40,731 nt of DNA from Clostridium sp. LS. Its GTDB lineage: Bacteria; Bacillota; Clostridia; Clostridiales; Clostridiaceae. A program made the translations under genes and the position numbers. The stretch lies in contig NZ_AUUU01000030.1 in the NCBI RefSeq assembly GCF_002760435.1, positions 1 to 40,731 of the forward strand, read 5' to 3'. This document shows positions 15,705 to 25,301 of the stretch, one piece after another (positions within the stretch are counted from its first letter, which is position 1; each line of letters opens with the position of its first letter). Under the pieces are notes generated by a model. It searched no databases. It had not been told where the DNA came from and saw nothing but the letters and a program-made list of their open reading frames with translations.

Positions 15705-16776
15705 AATAAATCCAAACTCCATTTGAATCTAAAGTATAGCCATCAATAGTTGTATTTTTTAGCATAATACCTTGCTCATTAAGATAATACCAATTTCCGC
15801 TATCATTTAGCCAGCCAGTTTTCATTTTTCCATCCGAATCTAAATAGTACCAATAATCCTTGAGATATAGCCAACCTTTATAAGGATTTCCATCACCATC
15901 TAGGTAATAATTATAGCCATTGCTTTTATCTTTATACCATGCATTTCTTGGTTTACTAATTGAGATAGAATCCGAATGCCTGTTATATACTCTAACATAA
16001 TCAACATACATCTTTGCAGGGAAATTTGTAGATGCATCTGGATTTTGAGGCAGGTTTCCACCTACAGCCAAATTTAAAACTATGAAAAACGGTTTATGAA
16101 GTGATTCAGTTCCGTTAACATTATTAGTAATATCATATTCAAAATATTCATTATCATCAACAAACCATTTTATATAATTAGGGCTCCATTCAATTGAGTA
16201 ATTATGATATTGGCTCACATCTATATTTGTTTGTCCGCCATGGGACTCATACATATTTCCATTATGTGCATTCCAGTGAAGAGTTCCCAAAACATTTTTT
16301 GCATCGTTTATATGTTCCATAATATCAATTTCACCGCAATCGGGCCATTTTACGGAGGCCATATTTGATCCTAACATCCAAAATGCAGGCCAAAAACCTT
16401 GACCTTCTGGAAGTTTCATTCTTGCTTCAACTTTACCATAAAGAAAATTCTGCAAACCTTCACTTTTTAAGCGTGCTGAAGTGTATTGACTGCCGTTATA
16501 GGATTCTTTTCTTGCCTCAATAACAAGGTTTCCATCCTCAATTCTAGCATTTTCAGGCCTGTTAGTATAATATTCAAGTTCGTTATTTCCCCATCCATGT
16601 CCATCAATATCATAGGTCCAATTTGAAGAATTAATTTCACTTCCATCAAACTCATCGCTCCAAGTAAGATCCCATTTATCAGGGGTAGTTTGGGCATAGG
16701 CCTCTAAAGATTTAAATTGTATATTATTAATTAAAAATAACGCAGTTGCAATTAATGATAGTTTAGATAATTTCAT
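15703..16776 (-). CDS. Secreted GH16 beta-glucanase with cell-wall-binding repeats
   Basis: A 357-residue exported glycoside hydrolase (laminarinase/lichenase type). A signal peptide covers about residues 1-29. The GH16 jelly roll runs from WDLTWSDEFDGSEIN to VDYVRVYNR and carries the catalytic GEIDIMEH motif (E, D, E). The C-terminal ~80 residues hold Trp/Tyr-rich repeats (GWLYLKDYWYYLDSDGK, GWLNDSGNWYYLNEQG), the choline-binding/glucan-binding type that anchors proteins at the surface. Start ATG 16776 follows AAAGGGGAC by 5-6 bases; an upstream in-frame ATG at 16791 overlaps that Shine-Dalgarno. Known relatives cut beta-1,3 or mixed beta-1,3-1,4 glucans. Confidence 0.92.
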   Translation of the reverse strand: MKLSKLSLIATALFLINNIQFKSLEAYAQTTPDKWDLTWSDEFDGSEINSSNWTYDIDGHGWGNNELEYYTNRPENARIEDGNLVIEARKESYNGSQYTSARLKSEGLQNFLYGKVEARMKLPEGQGFWPAFWMLGSNMASVKWPDCGEIDIMEHINDAKNVLGTLHWNAHNGNMYESHGGQTNIDVSQYHNYSIEWSPNYIKWFVDDNEYFEYDITNNVNGTESLHKPFFIVLNLAVGGNLPQNPDASTNFPAKMYVDYVRVYNRHSDSISISKPRNAWYKDKSNGYNYYLDGDGNPYKGWLYLKDYWYYLDSDGKMKTGWLNDSGNWYYLNEQGIMLKNTTIDGYTLDSNGVWIY

Positions 16777-17041
16777 AATGTCCCCTTTCATTTTTAGGTA
16801 TAATAAATAATTTAATGTGTAGACTTACAGGCTTGGAATTAAGTTGTATTTATAGTTGGGTTTACATATTATCTTTATACAATTTTACCAAATATATTAT
16901 TGAAAGTAAAATGATGGTGAAATTGATGTTTATAAATATATTAAATGATAAAAATTTATTTTTCTATTTTTTGCGCTTATAAAAAATGGTAAAATTGCAT
17001 CATAACAACAAATTAATATTTTTAGAAAGGATATTAAAGAT

Positions 17042-17404
17042 ATGATATTAAGAGAAGAATTTACATGTCCTTTAGAATTAGCTCATGACATGATAAAAGG
17101 AAAATGGAAGCCTATTATTTTATGGAGACTGCGCCTTGGCAGGACATCATTAGCTAAATTAGAAAAGGATATTAAAGGCATAACTCAAAAAATGTTGATT
17201 CAGCATATTAATGAATTAATGGAATATGGCCTAGTTGATAAAGTAAAGTATGAGGGGTATCCATTAAAAGTAGAATACTTTTTAACACCTGAAAAAGGAA
17301 CAAAGATGATAGAATGCTTAGAAATTTTGCAGGAAATAGGAATGAGTTATATGGTTGAAAAGGGGCAAAAAGAAAGCATTAGAGAAATGTGGTTTAAACT
17401 ATAG
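17042..17404 (+). CDS. HxlR-family winged-helix regulator
   Basis: A 120-residue DNA-binding protein. The family signature CPLELAHDMIKGKWKPIILWRL is at the N-terminus with a conserved Cys, followed by the helix-turn-helix (LEKDIKGITQKMLIQHINELMEYGLV) and the wing (YPLKVEYFLTPEKG). Members often sense thiol or electrophile stress and act on a neighbouring gene. AGAAAGGA is about 10 bases before ATG 17042. The PEBP-family gene 138 bases downstream is the natural candidate target. Confidence 0.92.
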   Translation: MILREEFTCPLELAHDMIKGKWKPIILWRLRLGRTSLAKLEKDIKGITQKMLIQHINELMEYGLVDKVKYEGYPLKVEYFLTPEKGTKMIECLEILQEIGMSYMVEKGQKESIREMWFKL

Positions 17405-17541
17405 AAACATAAACTTTTAATATGCTTAAATACATACAAAAAAGTGGGTAATTTACGAGTAGCTGACCCTAATTTATAATTTAGATATTCTAAGGAGTAT
17501 TTAATAAACCAGAGCAAATAATTATGAAGGGAAAGATGATT

Positions 17542-18075
17542 ATGAAAATAACAAGTTCAGCTATAGTAAATGGAATTATCCAAGATAAGTACGGTAAAAG
17601 AGGACAAGAATTTAAAAATAAACAAGGTGAAATGAAACAACAATTTGATGAAGATGCCTGTATGCCTGTAAGGTCTATTCCTATAAAAATTGAGGAAGCA
17701 CCTAATAATACTGTGTCATATTGCATTTTTATAGAAGATAAAGATGCAATACCAGTATGTGGATTTTCATGGATACATTGGTCTGTCGCAAATCTTACAA
17801 GAAATGTAATTGAGGAAAATGAAAGTGTAGTTGCTAAAGATTTTATTCAAGGAGTAAACAGCTGGTATGGAGCGGCAGGTGGATTTGATAGAGAAATTGC
17901 TATAGGTTATGGAGGAATGACGCCACCTGATAAGCCTCATAAGTACCACATTAGTGTTTACGCTCTTGATACAACATTAGAACTCCAAAATGGTTTCTTT
18001 GTAAATGAATTATTTACAGCTATGGAGGGACATGTAATTGATGTAGAAACGGTATCTGCAACTTATTTTAATTAG
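17542..18075 (+). CDS. YbhB/YbcL (PEBP/Raf kinase inhibitor-like) protein
   Basis: A 177-residue cytoplasmic protein of the phosphatidylethanolamine-binding-like fold. Recognisable features are IPIKIEEAP, SYCIFIEDKDAIPVCGFSWIHW, NSWYGAAGG and GYGGMTPPDKPHKYHISVYAL, the ligand-pocket motifs DxD-like and PPxxxHxY. The start is ATG 17542, preceded by GAAGGGAAAG; in-frame ATGs at 17524 and 17536 fit the Shine-Dalgarno less well. The bacterial function is poorly defined. The neighbouring HxlR gene suggests stress-inducible expression. A terminator follows. Confidence 0.93.
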   Translation: MKITSSAIVNGIIQDKYGKRGQEFKNKQGEMKQQFDEDACMPVRSIPIKIEEAPNNTVSYCIFIEDKDAIPVCGFSWIHWSVANLTRNVIEENESVVAKDFIQGVNSWYGAAGGFDREIAIGYGGMTPPDKPHKYHISVYALDTTLELQNGFFVNELFTAMEGHVIDVETVSATYFN

Positions 18076-18094
18076 GCAAAAAGAAGAATATTTC

Positions 18095-18128
18095 AAAGGC
18101 TAGAGAATAATCCCTAGCCTTTATTTAT
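18095..18128 (+). terminator. Terminator
   Basis: AAAGGCTAG (18095-18103) pairs with CTAGCCTTT (18114-18122), followed by ATTTATTT. Confidence 0.85.
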
Positions 18129-18161
18129 TTAAATGATTACATAGTATAAGAAATTATATAA

Positions 18162-18791
18162 TTATCTACTTTTGATGAACACAAATAAATCGTATTTTTT
18201 CGAAAGTATTGTATAAGAAATTACTGCTATTACACAAGTTAATAAAACTAATAATAAACTGTATGTAAAAGGAACAGTAGAATTAAGAAAATCAACTTTA
18301 GATTTTAGAAAAGTCATCAATACAAATGGCATTAATATAAGCCCAAAAACTAAGAGTGAACGCAATTTAGGATTATAGGTATTTTTATGTCGTAGAACTG
18401 AAAAGGACACAAAATATCCTATAAAAATTAAAGTACAAATTATTAAAGTATTTATTAATATGCCTTTCTCAAAAAATATATCCAATAACGAAAAAAAGAA
18501 GATAATTAAGGAATAAATAAATATTCCTTCAAATATTTGTTGGAGTACCGAAACAGATTTATTATATTCATAAATTAAATTATTACAGAATTTATTTAAG
18601 TCTTTATTACATTCGAGTTTTTTTGGTGGAACCTTTTGTTTTTGAGCTGTAAATACAATATCAAAAACTTGAGATTCTACTTTTTTTGGCAGCAGAAGGC
18701 TAAAGTTATTTTGTATTAAACAAGCTTCTATTGAACGGTAAGTTTCAAGATAAGTATTTTTAAGTAAAGATATATCAGGTCTGCTTTGCAT
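18162..18791 (-). CDS. Membrane protein of unknown function
   Basis: A 209-residue protein with a soluble N-terminal half (about residues 1-85, including LLPKKVESQVFDIVFTAQ) and four hydrophobic segments after it (FIYSLIIFFFSLLDIFF, TLIICTLIFIGYFVSF, LLVFGLILMPFVLM, YSLLLVLLTCVIAVISYTIL). This layout resembles small DUF1129/DUF1048-type membrane proteins, but I cannot name the family. ATG 18791 follows GAGGTGG by 5 bases; a GTG three codons upstream overlaps the Shine-Dalgarno. It is isolated between a terminator and an intergenic gap. Confidence 0.75.
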   Translation of the reverse strand: MQSRPDISLLKNTYLETYRSIEACLIQNNFSLLLPKKVESQVFDIVFTAQKQKVPPKKLECNKDLNKFCNNLIYEYNKSVSVLQQIFEGIFIYSLIIFFFSLLDIFFEKGILINTLIICTLIFIGYFVSFSVLRHKNTYNPKLRSLLVFGLILMPFVLMTFLKSKVDFLNSTVPFTYSLLLVLLTCVIAVISYTILSKKYDLFVFIKSR

Positions 18792-19151
18792 ATTATCCAC
18801 CTCTTAAATTTGTAATGTTTGCAGTATTTATATAATTTTGTAGTTAAACATTATATCCCATATCATTTTAGCAGAGGTAAGGGAATAAGTAAACAAGCTA
18901 ACTCTAGTTACATAAAGAAAATAACAAGTCCAAAAAGCCATAATTAAAGATAGGCTCGGTAAATGAACTTGTTGTTATTTTTAATTATATCTTAATAAAA
19001 AATCCAAACAAATATTTTAAGACATTGTATGAAATTAGCTTATAATATATAATTTATAGTATATTTATGTAAAAGTTTAAGAATATTAATTTAGAATTTT
19101 CAAATGGAGTGCATACTTCCGATAAATAAAACAATAAAGGTTGTGTTTATT
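18792..19151. other. Intergenic gap with a weak extended hairpin
   Basis: AATAACAAGT (18920-18929) can pair imperfectly with ACTTGTTgTTATT (18967-18979) around a 37-base loop that contains GCC/GGC. A T-rich tail follows. It may be a terminator or a leader structure for the FtsA-like gene; no gene is seen. Confidence 0.35.
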
Positions 19152-21260
19152 ATGGAATTAAAAAGATTTAATCAAAAAGATATAATTTTTGCATTAGATA
19201 TAGGAACAAGATCTATTATAGGAACAGTAGGCATTATAAAAGATAAGAAGTTCCAAGTAGTGTGCGAAAAATATTTAGAACATGAAGAAAGAGCTATGGT
19301 GGACGGTCAAATACATGATATCACGTTAGTTGCTTCTGTTGTTCAAAAAGTTAAGAACTATCTTGAAGAAGAACTGCAAATACAATTAAATGAAGTATCT
19401 ATTGCAGCTGCGGGTAGATTCTTAAGAACAATTGACGTAAGATCAGATATTGATCTTAATGAAGATGAAGAGGTAAATAAAGAAATAGTAAGAAGCTTGG
19501 AATTAAGTGCTGTGAAAAAAGCAGAGGAAGAAATATCTGCTACAACTGAAGGTAAATTATACTGCGTAGGATATTCAGTAAAGAACTTCTATTTAAATGG
19601 TTTCTTAATATCTAATCTAATAGGACACAAAGGTGAGAATATTGGTGCAGAAGTAATAGCAACATTTTTACCAAGATCCGTAATTGACTCTCTTTATGCT
19701 GTAATGAATAGGGTAAATTTAAAGGTGGTAAACTTAACTCTAGAACCAATAGCAGCAATGGAAGCTGCCATACCAAAGAACTTGCGTTTATTAAATATTG
19801 CCTTAGTAGATATTGGTGCAGGTACTTCAGATATAGCCATAAGCTCAAAGGAAAGCATTTCTGCTTATGGAATGGTGCCAATGGCAGGAGATGAGATTAC
19901 TGAAGCCATTGTTCAAGAATATTTAGTAGATTTTAATACTGCTGAAAATATAAAAAGATCTATAGTAAAAGAAAAAGAAGTGACATATATTGATGTTTTA
20001 GGATTAGAAAATATATTAGCTTCAGAAAATGTGTTTAAACTAATTAACAATATTGTTTCAAAAACTGCAGAAGAAATATCTAAAAAGATCTTAGAATTAA
20101 ATGGCGACAAGGCACCTAGTGCTGTATTTTTAGTAGGGGGAGGAGCACATACACCAGGAATATTGGAGGCAATTTCTGAGAAACTAAAGCTTCCTGCACA
20201 AAGAATTGCAATAAAAGATAGGCAATCAGTGACTGAATGCATTTCAGATAATAAATTGGGCTCTGCTGGAGTTACTGTACTTGGAATAGCACTAGCTGCA
20301 ATAAGAAGCTTAGGAAATGATTTTATTGATGTAAATTTAAATAATGATCCAATTAGTTTATTTAACTCTCACAAACATACTATAATGGATGTACTGCTTC
20401 AAGCTGGAATAAATCCTTCTTTACTCATAAGCAAGAATGGGAAAAGTGTAAGGTTTACTTATAATGGATGTAAAAGAATTGTTTTTGGCGAATATGGAGT
20501 TAATGCAAAGATTACAATTAATGGGCAGGAGGCTACACTTGAAACTGAAGTTAAGGCAAATGATAACATAATTCTAGAATATGCCCAAAATGGAAAAGAT
20601 GCGGCTCCAAAATTATCAGAGAATATTAGGAATATAAACTCTATATCAGTATATTTAGATAAAGAAATAATTAATATTGAACCAATTATACTTGTTAATG
20701 GTGAAAGAGAAGATTTAGATTATATAATAAAAAATGGTGACGAAGTAAATGTATTTTTACCATGTAAAGCTCACGACTTCAAAAGATATATTTTAAATGA
20801 AGATGTAAATATTTATATGGATGGTAACCTTCTTGAAGATGATTATGAAATATCAGAAGGGAGCTATTTAATAAAAGAAGCTAAGGTACAAGAAGAAAAT
20901 AAGATTAATGAAAAAATTATAGTTGAAGAGGACACTATAAAAGAAATAAATAAAGAAAATGCTAGTGAATATGCTGATCTAAATAATGAAGATAAGTCAG
21001 ACAACAATATTGATGAAAGACAAAAGGAGATTGCAGTTACAAAAGAAGAATTACCTAGTATAACAGTAGTTGTAAATGGAAATAATGTAACATTAAAAGA
21101 TAAAACACAATATCTTATTGTTGATATATTTAATTATATAGATTTTGATTTAACTGTGGCAAAAGGCATAATAAATTTAAAGCTAAATGGAGAAAAAGCA
21201 GCTTATACTGCCATAATAAAAGAGGGAGATATTATTGAGGTTTTTTGGAGTGATAATTAA
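19152..21260 (+). CDS. FtsA-like actin-fold ATPase with C-terminal beta-grasp-like repeats
   Basis: A 702-residue protein. Residues 1-400 form an FtsA/PilM-type actin fold: phosphate 1 loop IIFALDIGTRSI, the 1C-like region with YSVKNFYLNG, phosphate 2 LVDIGAGTSDIAI, and the adenosine loop FLVGGGAHTPGI. Residues about 420-700 contain at least three stretches that look like beta-grasp repeats ending in phrases such as IIKNGDEVNVFLP and IIKEGDIIEVFW, split by an acidic low-complexity linker. Canonical FtsA is about 420 residues with an amphipathic membrane helix, so this is a paralogue, not the divisome FtsA. I start at ATG 19152; upstream in-frame ATG 19104 lacks a Shine-Dalgarno. A membrane-complex scaffold role is inference. 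Confidence 0.82.
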   Translation: MELKRFNQKDIIFALDIGTRSIIGTVGIIKDKKFQVVCEKYLEHEERAMVDGQIHDITLVASVVQKVKNYLEEELQIQLNEVSIAAAGRFLRTIDVRSDIDLNEDEEVNKEIVRSLELSAVKKAEEEISATTEGKLYCVGYSVKNFYLNGFLISNLIGHKGENIGAEVIATFLPRSVIDSLYAVMNRVNLKVVNLTLEPIAAMEAAIPKNLRLLNIALVDIGAGTSDIAISSKESISAYGMVPMAGDEITEAIVQEYLVDFNTAENIKRSIVKEKEVTYIDVLGLENILASENVFKLINNIVSKTAEEISKKILELNGDKAPSAVFLVGGGAHTPGILEAISEKLKLPAQRIAIKDRQSVTECISDNKLGSAGVTVLGIALAAIRSLGNDFIDVNLNNDPISLFNSHKHTIMDVLLQAGINPSLLISKNGKSVRFTYNGCKRIVFGEYGVNAKITINGQEATLETEVKANDNIILEYAQNGKDAAPKLSENIRNINSISVYLDKEIINIEPIILVNGEREDLDYIIKNGDEVNVFLPCKAHDFKRYILNEDVNIYMDGNLLEDDYEISEGSYLIKEAKVQEENKINEKIIVEEDTIKEINKENASEYADLNNEDKSDNNIDERQKEIAVTKEELPSITVVVNGNNVTLKDKTQYLIVDIFNYIDFDLTVAKGIINLKLNGEKAAYTAIIKEGDIIEVFWSDN

Positions 21261-21313
21261 TTACCCCAAATTTTAGTTTGAAAGATTAATGTAATTATGG
21301 AGGAACCAAGAAA

Positions 21314-22495
21314 GTGATAGATTTTAAGAAAGAAGCTAACTTAATAAAAGAGGAACTTATAAAGATAAGAAGGGACTTACATGAACATCCAGAACTTGGA
21401 TTTGAAGAAGTAAGAACATCGAAGGTAATTAAAGATTTCTTGGAAGCTAATAATATTCCATATATTGAAGTAGCAAAAACAGGAGTATGTGGAATTATAA
21501 AAGGAACAAAAGAAGGAAATAATAAAACTATAGCATTAAGAGGGGATATAGATGGTCTTCCTATTAAAGATATGAAAACTTGTGAATTTAAATCTAAGAT
21601 AGATGGCAGGATGCATGCTTGTGGTCATGATGCTCATACTACAATACTTATGGGTGCTGGAAAGATATTAAATGATAATAAAGATAAGTTTTCGGGAACT
21701 GTAAAATTACTATTTGAACCTGCAGAAGAAACTACAGGTGGAGCAACTCCAATGATAGATGAAGGGATTTTAGAAAATCCTAAAGTTGATTGCATTCTTG
21801 GTCTTCACGTAGATGAAGAAACAGAATGTGGAACTATAAAAATAAAAAAAGGTGTTGTTAATGCGGCTTCTAATCCATTTAGTATAAAAATTACAGGTCA
21901 GGGAGGTCATGGGGCATCACCTCATACAACTGTTGACCCCATAGTTATTGCAAGTCATATTGTAGTGGCCCTTCAGACAATAGTAAGTAGAGAAATAGCC
22001 CCCGTAAATCCTATAGTTATAACTGTTGGAACGTTACATGCAGGGACTGCTCAAAATATTATTCCAGGGGAAGCAGCTTTAAGCGGAATGATTAGGACTA
22101 TGACAAAAGAGGATAGGGCATTTGCTATACAAAGATTAAATGAAATTGTGAATGGAATTGCAACAATGTCGAGAGCTAAGGCGGAAATTAAGATAGAGGA
22201 AAGCTATCCTTGTCTTTATAATAGTGATGAATTTGTAGATTTAGTTAGTGATAGCGCAAGTGTGATTTTAGGTAAAGAAAATGTTTTAGAGCAAAAAGCA
22301 CCTAAAATGGGAGTTGAAAGCTTTGCGTATTTTGCTAATGAAAGGCCAAGTGCGTTTTATTTCTTAGGTAGTGGAAATAAAAATAAAGGAACTACAGAGC
22401 CTGCACACAGTAATTTATTTGATATTGATGAAGATTGCCTTCCAATTGGAGCTTCTATTCAAGCCTTAGCAGCATTTAATTATTTGACAGATTAG
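21314..22495 (+). CDS. M20 family amidohydrolase (IAA/hippurate hydrolase type)
   Basis: A 393-residue cytoplasmic metallopeptidase-fold enzyme. It shows HEHPELGFEE at the N-terminus, the metal-binding Cys/His motif MHACGHDAHTT, EPAEETTGGA with the catalytic acid, GLHVDEE, and the dimerisation domain with TGQGGHGASPH. Members hydrolyse N-acyl amino acids or related amides; the substrate here cannot be told. It starts at GTG 21314 with GGAGGAACC about 9 bases upstream. A G/U-paired hairpin at 22502-22541 follows but lacks a U tract. Confidence 0.93.
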   Translation: MIDFKKEANLIKEELIKIRRDLHEHPELGFEEVRTSKVIKDFLEANNIPYIEVAKTGVCGIIKGTKEGNNKTIALRGDIDGLPIKDMKTCEFKSKIDGRMHACGHDAHTTILMGAGKILNDNKDKFSGTVKLLFEPAEETTGGATPMIDEGILENPKVDCILGLHVDEETECGTIKIKKGVVNAASNPFSIKITGQGGHGASPHTTVDPIVIASHIVVALQTIVSREIAPVNPIVITVGTLHAGTAQNIIPGEAALSGMIRTMTKEDRAFAIQRLNEIVNGIATMSRAKAEIKIEESYPCLYNSDEFVDLVSDSASVILGKENVLEQKAPKMGVESFAYFANERPSAFYFLGSGNKNKGTTEPAHSNLFDIDEDCLPIGASIQALAAFNYLTD

Positions 22496-22586
22496 TTACA
22501 TTTAAGGGTATTGTTGTAAATAAAATTGACAATATCCTTAAAAAACTAGATAATGCTAAGGGTAATAAAATTAGGAGTGATTGTAT

Positions 22587-23561
22587 TTGAAGATAGAAAT
22601 AGGTCCAAATGAAGCAGGTCAGAGATTAGATAAATTTTTAAGAAAATTATTAAAGGATGTACCATTGAGTGCAATCTTTAAAGCTTTGAGAAAAAAAGAT
22701 ATAAGAGTTAATGATAAAAAAGAAAATGAAAAATACTTTTTGCAAGAAGGAGATATAGTAGAAATTAGATACATTCAAAGCAAAAAGGAAGATAAAACTG
22801 ACAAGTTTATCAAAGTTAATGCAAAAGGAATTAAAATTGCATATGAAGATGAAAATATATTAGTGCTTGAAAAATGGCCTAATATCTTGGTTCATTCAGA
22901 TACCAAGGAAAGCGAGGAACCAACACTTACAGATTATGTACTATCATATTTGAATGATAAGGGAGCTTATGTACCAGAAAATGAATTGACTTTTACACCA
23001 GCAGCTTGCAATAGGTTAGACAGAAATACAGCTGGTATTGTTGTTTTTGGAAAAACTTTTGAAGGATTGAAATGTATCAATGAAGCTATAAGAGAAGATG
23101 AAATAAAGAAGTATTATTATACTTTAGCAAAAGGCAAAATAAGAAACGGACTTTATGAAGCGTACATAGTAAAAAATCCAGAAACTAATGTATCTAAGAT
23201 TTATGACAGTGAAGTTGAGAATTCTAAAAAAATAGCAATGGAAATAACTACAGTAGAAACAAATGGTGCATATTCACTTATAGATATTAATTTAATAACA
23301 GGACGAAGCCATCAAATTAGGGCGCACTTGGCGCATTTAGGAAATCCGATAATTGGAGATAATAAATATGGAGATAAGAAATTAAATTCATTTTTTGAGA
23401 ATAAATATGGTCTAAATTATCAATATTTATATGCTTATAAATTAAATTTTAGAAAAATTAATGGTAAGCTTGAATATCTAAAAAATAAGACTATAGCAGT
23501 TGCATTACCTCCAATGTTAAAAAAAATAAAACAAGATGTGTTTAAGTTTTCGCTTAGATAG
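22587..23561 (+). CDS. RluA-family 23S rRNA/tRNA pseudouridine synthase
   Basis: A 324-residue RNA-modifying enzyme. An N-terminal S4 RNA-binding domain (EAGQRLDKFLRKLLKDVP) precedes the catalytic domain with the active-site aspartate in CNRLDRNTAGIVVFGKT and the family motif TGRSHQIRAHLAHLGNPIIGD. The target uridine is not predictable. TTG 22587 is chosen because TAGGAG is 9 bases upstream; TTG 22581 is only 3 bases away. It ends 9 bases before the next gene, whose Shine-Dalgarno overlaps its stop, so the two form an operon. Confidence 0.93.
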   Translation: MKIEIGPNEAGQRLDKFLRKLLKDVPLSAIFKALRKKDIRVNDKKENEKYFLQEGDIVEIRYIQSKKEDKTDKFIKVNAKGIKIAYEDENILVLEKWPNILVHSDTKESEEPTLTDYVLSYLNDKGAYVPENELTFTPAACNRLDRNTAGIVVFGKTFEGLKCINEAIREDEIKKYYYTLAKGKIRNGLYEAYIVKNPETNVSKIYDSEVENSKKIAMEITTVETNGAYSLIDINLITGRSHQIRAHLAHLGNPIIGDNKYGDKKLNSFFENKYGLNYQYLYAYKLNFRKINGKLEYLKNKTIAVALPPMLKKIKQDVFKFSLR

Positions 23562-23570
23562 GAGGTAATT

Positions 23571-25190
23571 ATGGAGGAAAGATCAGCCAGTAGTAATAGA
23601 GGCTTTTTAATTCTTTCAGTAGCGGGGATTTTATCTAAAGTAATATCAGTATTTTATATACCACTCCTTCAAAGAATAATAGGTCTTGATGGATATGGTA
23701 TATATCAAAATTGTTATGAAGTATTTTTATTTGTATATGCAGTTACAAATTTAGGAACTCAGCCAGCTATCGCAAAAGTAGTAGCAGAACTTACGGCTCT
23801 AGAAAAACCTAATGATGCTATAAGGGCACTTAAGATATCTAGAACTCTTTTGGCTTTAGCTGGTGCTATATTAACAATTTTCTTAATGATATTTGCATTT
23901 CCTATTGGGAAAGCGATAGGCAACCCTTCAGCATCTTATGGAATTTTAATGCTTGCTCCAAGCATATTTGTTACATCACTTTTATCATCTTATAGGGGGT
24001 ACTTCCAAGGTAGAAATAGTATGACGGCTATCGCTGTATCTCAAGTATTAGAGCAAGTTATAAATATTGTAATTAGTTTGGCATGCGCTTATATTTTAAT
24101 GAAAGTAAGTGTTGAATATGGCAGTGCTGGAGGTACTGTAGGTACTTCAATAGGCGCTCTTATTGCATGTCTTTATATGGTTTATATTTATGGTAAGAAT
24201 AATTTTGAAGAAGAAGCTATAGAAGCTCAACATAATAATAATACCAAGAGAGTAAGGACTAAGCATATAATTAGGAAATTAATAAAATACGGACTACCGA
24301 TTACTTTGAGTTCTGGGCTTCAGAACTTCGGTAGCTTAGTAGATATGGTGAATGTTAACAGCAGATTAGCATTTGCAGGATTCACCGCAGAGCAATCTCA
24401 TGTCCTATATGGAGTTTTAGGAAGATATAAAACTTTACTTTCTGTACCTCTAATAATAGTGACAGCCCTTGGGACAACCGTGTTGCCAGCTGTAGCTGCT
24501 GCTATGGCATTAAAAGATAAAAAAGAAGTAAGAAGAAAAACTACTTTTGCTTTTAGAATAACGTTTATAATTACAATACCTGCAGCAGTAGGGCTTGCGT
24601 GTTTAGCTCAAGAAGTTTTTGAATTATTATATGGAACAACCCAAGGCTTTGAATTGATGGTATGGGGATCAGTAGTATTAATTCTTATGGCCGTTGTATC
24701 TATTCAAACTGTTATACTTCAGAGTATGAATAAACTTTATTTTGTTCTTGGTACATTTAGCATAGGTATTATTGCTAAAATAGTAGCTAATTATATATTA
24801 GTAGGAATGCCAGATATAAATATTTTAGGAGTAGTAGTAGGGAATTTCTTATGGTTTGCTATACCGTTTATCTTAAACCAAAGGGCTTTAAAAAAAGCAC
24901 TTAGAGTAAAAATACCAATGTTAAGAAATATAATAAAACCACTTGCAGCTTCAATAGTAATGGCTGGAACAATATTAGCAATAAGAGTACCTGTATCAGA
25001 AATACTAATAATAACCAATCAAAATATTATTATAAAGGGAATCTCGACTTTAATAATGATTTCTGCTGGAGGATTCGTATATTTATACTTAATGGTATTA
25101 TTAGGGGGGATTATAAAGAGCGATATTGCTAGTGTGTCATCTCGCATTTTTACCTACTTACCTAGATTTTTAAGAAAAAAGTTAAAATAA
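23571..25190 (+). CDS. MOP-family lipid flippase (polysaccharide/SpoVB-like)
   Basis: A 539-residue integral membrane protein with about 14 hydrophobic segments, in the MVF/MATE/SpoVB group that moves lipid-linked precursors across the membrane. Typical features are the N-terminal GFLILSVAGILSKVISVFYIPLLQRIIG, the loop YRGYFQGRNSM and the central IRKLIKYGLPITLSSGLQNF. AGGAGG lies 5 bases before ATG 23571. It is cotranscribed with the pseudouridine synthase. The specific cargo (peptidoglycan lipid II, teichoic acid or spore polysaccharide) cannot be decided. Confidence 0.92.
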   Translation: MEERSASSNRGFLILSVAGILSKVISVFYIPLLQRIIGLDGYGIYQNCYEVFLFVYAVTNLGTQPAIAKVVAELTALEKPNDAIRALKISRTLLALAGAILTIFLMIFAFPIGKAIGNPSASYGILMLAPSIFVTSLLSSYRGYFQGRNSMTAIAVSQVLEQVINIVISLACAYILMKVSVEYGSAGGTVGTSIGALIACLYMVYIYGKNNFEEEAIEAQHNNNTKRVRTKHIIRKLIKYGLPITLSSGLQNFGSLVDMVNVNSRLAFAGFTAEQSHVLYGVLGRYKTLLSVPLIIVTALGTTVLPAVAAAMALKDKKEVRRKTTFAFRITFIITIPAAVGLACLAQEVFELLYGTTQGFELMVWGSVVLILMAVVSIQTVILQSMNKLYFVLGTFSIGIIAKIVANYILVGMPDINILGVVVGNFLWFAIPFILNQRALKKALRVKIPMLRNIIKPLAASIVMAGTILAIRVPVSEILIITNQNIIIKGISTLIMISAGGFVYLYLMVLLGGIIKSDIASVSSRIFTYLPRFLRKKLK

Positions 25191-25210
25191 TTATTTAATA
25201 ATTGAAAGAA

Positions 25211-25275
25211 AATAGTACTCTATTGTGTGTCGTTGTAAATTATTTTGCAACGATACGCAATAGAGTATTATTTCT
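25211..25275. terminator. Bidirectional terminator between flippase genes
   Basis: A long imperfect stem (25211-25234 with 25247-25272) with AATAGTACTCTATTG pairing to CAATAGAGTATTATT is followed by TTCTTTT. It separates two convergent genes. Confidence 0.85.
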
Positions 25276-25301
25276 TTTATAGTAGAGGAACAGGTACTTG
25301 C

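Noticed and set aside
22502..22541. 13-bp G-U-containing hairpin as a terminator of the amidohydrolase gene
   Set aside because: It is followed by AAAAAACTAG without a U tract; read-through into the pseudouridine synthase gene is possible.
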